Source: Gemmatimonadota bacterium
Lineage (GTDB): Bacteria; Latescibacterota; UBA2968; UBA8231
DNA: 16,229 nt
Reading direction: 5' to 3'
Assembly: GCA_018673255.1 (NCBI GenBank)
Contig: JABHDC010000149.1
Span: 1 to 16,229, forward strand
In this document: positions 15,091 to 16,229 of the stretch, piece after piece
Numbering within the stretch: position 1 is the stretch's first letter
How the letters are laid out: every line of letters begins with the position of its first letter
Notes under the pieces: generated by a model
Database searches by the model: none
Told to the model about the DNA's origin: nothing
The model's input: only the letters and a program-made list of their open reading frames with translations
Position numbers and translations under genes: made by a program

Positions 15091-16229
15091 CTACCGGTAA
15101 GCCCGGTCTGGCGGGCGCACCCACCACTCCATGGTGATCTCCCCGATGCTGCCCCGATCTGCCCCGGGATACCAATTCACGCCCTGGAAACGCCGTGCGT
15201 AGGATGTCGCCAGCCGCTGCTTCCAGAGGAACGTGTATGGCTGCTCTTCGTGCAGAATCTCCTGGAGTCGTTGATAGAGGACGACACGCTTGTCGGCGTC
15301 GAACTCGCGTCGATAGGTCTCCAGGATGGAGTCTACCTCGTCGTTGCGGAAGGTGATGAAGTTGGAGCCCTGGCCTTCTGCCTGCGACGAGTGCCAGATC
15401 TGGAATGCGTCGGGCGGAAAGCGGACATTGCCCGTCCAGCCGAGAACGATGGCATCGAACTCCTGGGTGTCTGCCCGTTGCAGGAAGATCGACCAGTCGA
15501 GTTCGCGCACCTGACAGTCGATGCCGATATCTTCCAATTCCGCCTGCACAACCAGGGCGATGTCCTTGCGCAGCTGATTTCCGGAATTGACGAGGATCTC
15601 GAACTGGAAGGGCACCAACTCCCCATCGATTTCTTTGTCCAGAATGCCATCCTCATCATGGTCGTCCCACCCAGCCTCGTACAGCAGGTCGAGGGCGCCG
15701 TCCGGATCGTAGGGATAGGGCTCCAGGGATCGGTTGTATTCGGGGCGGAACTTGTGGATGGGACCGATGACCGGTTCACCAAGGCCGAAGAGCAGATTCT
15801 CGATCATGCCCTGGCGATCAGTGAGCAGCGTCATCGCCCGACGCACGCGCCGGTCGGTGAAGAGCGGGTGAGCGTTGTTCCAGCCGATGTAGGTGTAGCC
15901 GCCCCGGTAGCGGATGGATTTCATGAAACTTTTCTGAAAATCCGGATCCCAGCTCTTCTCCTTGAACTCGAGTGAGCTGAGATCGAGATAGTCGAGATCA
16001 CCATTCGTCAATTCGATGAAGGCGGCATCTGTATTGTTGATGATCTTGAAGATGATCCGCTCGACGTAGCCCGATTGGGGCATACCGGCCAACCCCCGCG
16101 CCCAGTAGTCGTCATTTCGGGTCAGCACCACTTTCTGCTGGGTCACCATATCTACATCTGGATCCACGAGCTGATACGGACCCGAACCCATCACCCGCCG
16201 ACTGAAATCGCGATTGAATCGCTCCGCGA
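15091..16229 (-). CDS. Family 5 oligopeptide-binding protein, partial (N-terminus beyond the window)
   Basis: This is the periplasmic substrate-binding protein of an Opp/Dpp-type ABC importer. The window shows 378 residues of the C-terminal part. The frame is open to the right edge, so the start, signal peptide and perhaps 150-250 residues are missing. The visible part begins AERFNRDFSRRVMGSGPYQL, where GSGPYxL is the standard family motif. It continues through NDDYW, GWNNAHPLFTDRRVRRAM (hinge and ligand-pocket region), the PYPYDPDGALDLLYEAGW helix and the FDAIVLGW strand. It ends in WWVRPPDRAYR. Family and strand match the OppB/OppC-type permeases at 2453-4698, but about 10 kb of other genes lie between. 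The GTG at 16194 is only an internal codon. Confidence 0.93.
   Translation of the reverse strand, partial: AERFNRDFSRRVMGSGPYQLVDPDVDMVTQQKVVLTRNDDYWARGLAGMPQSGYVERIIFKIINNTDAAFIELTNGDLDYLDLSSLEFKEKSWDPDFQKSFMKSIRYRGGYTYIGWNNAHPLFTDRRVRRAMTLLTDRQGMIENLLFGLGEPVIGPIHKFRPEYNRSLEPYPYDPDGALDLLYEAGWDDHDEDGILDKEIDGELVPFQFEILVNSGNQLRKDIALVVQAELEDIGIDCQVRELDWSIFLQRADTQEFDAIVLGWTGNVRFPPDAFQIWHSSQAEGQGSNFITFRNDEVDSILETYRREFDADKRVVLYQRLQEILHEEQPYTFLWKQRLATSYARRFQGVNWYPGADRGSIGEITMEWWVRPPDRAYR

Overview
The window is bacterial, GC-rich by eye and densely coded. It holds two serine tRNAs, nine well-supported protein genes and one doubtful small gene. Four features point to the FCB side of the bacterial tree: a TonB-dependent receptor with an N-terminal carboxypeptidase-like regulatory domain, a large exported protein with a C-terminal FlgD-Ig/T9SS type A-like sorting domain, a PorV/UPF0164-like outer-membrane protein, and lipoprotein signal peptides. 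I infer an uncultured Latescibacterota, Krumholzibacteriota, Gemmatimonadota or Eisenbacteria-like lineage rather than a classical Bacteroidetes. No marker in the window settles this.

Left end (1-2417): two minus-strand tRNA-Ser genes (anticodons GGA and CGA, both with encoded CCA) lie downstream of tadA (minus), the tRNA adenosine-to-inosine deaminase. A doubtful 100-codon minus-strand frame separates tadA from a plus-strand, LysA-type diaminopimelate decarboxylase. lysA converges on the next gene with only 35 bases between stop codons.

Centre (2453-13440): one long run of minus-strand genes, read from right to left. The order is TonB-dependent receptor (10312-13440), exported sorting-domain protein (6898-10263), PorV-like barrel (5823-6863), TPR lipoprotein (4801-5820), then OppB/YejB-like and OppC/YejE-like ABC permeases (3562-4698 and 2453-3559). 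Spacing is tight: 48, 34 and 2 bases, then a 102-base gap, then a permease pair with overlapping or adjacent stop and start. A plausible sigma70-type promoter lies upstream of the receptor gene. An intrinsic-terminator-like hairpin with a T-run is encoded inside the signal-peptide codons of the TPR gene. It may cut down read-through from the outer-membrane genes into the TPR and permease genes.

Right end (13441-16229): a 465-base intergenic region, a plus-strand TolB-like six-blade propeller lipoprotein, a perfect 17-bp hairpin shared as terminator by two convergent genes, and the C-terminal part of a family 5 oligopeptide-binding protein (minus) that runs off the window.

How the genes fit together: the receptor, sorting-domain protein, PorV-like protein and TPR lipoprotein look like one cell-envelope module for transport, secretion or surface display. 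The binding protein and the two permeases look like a peptide ABC importer, but the envelope module and the propeller gene lie between them, and no ATPase gene is in the window. The envelope module is the best candidate for a poorly described system. Its exact job cannot be read from sequence alone.
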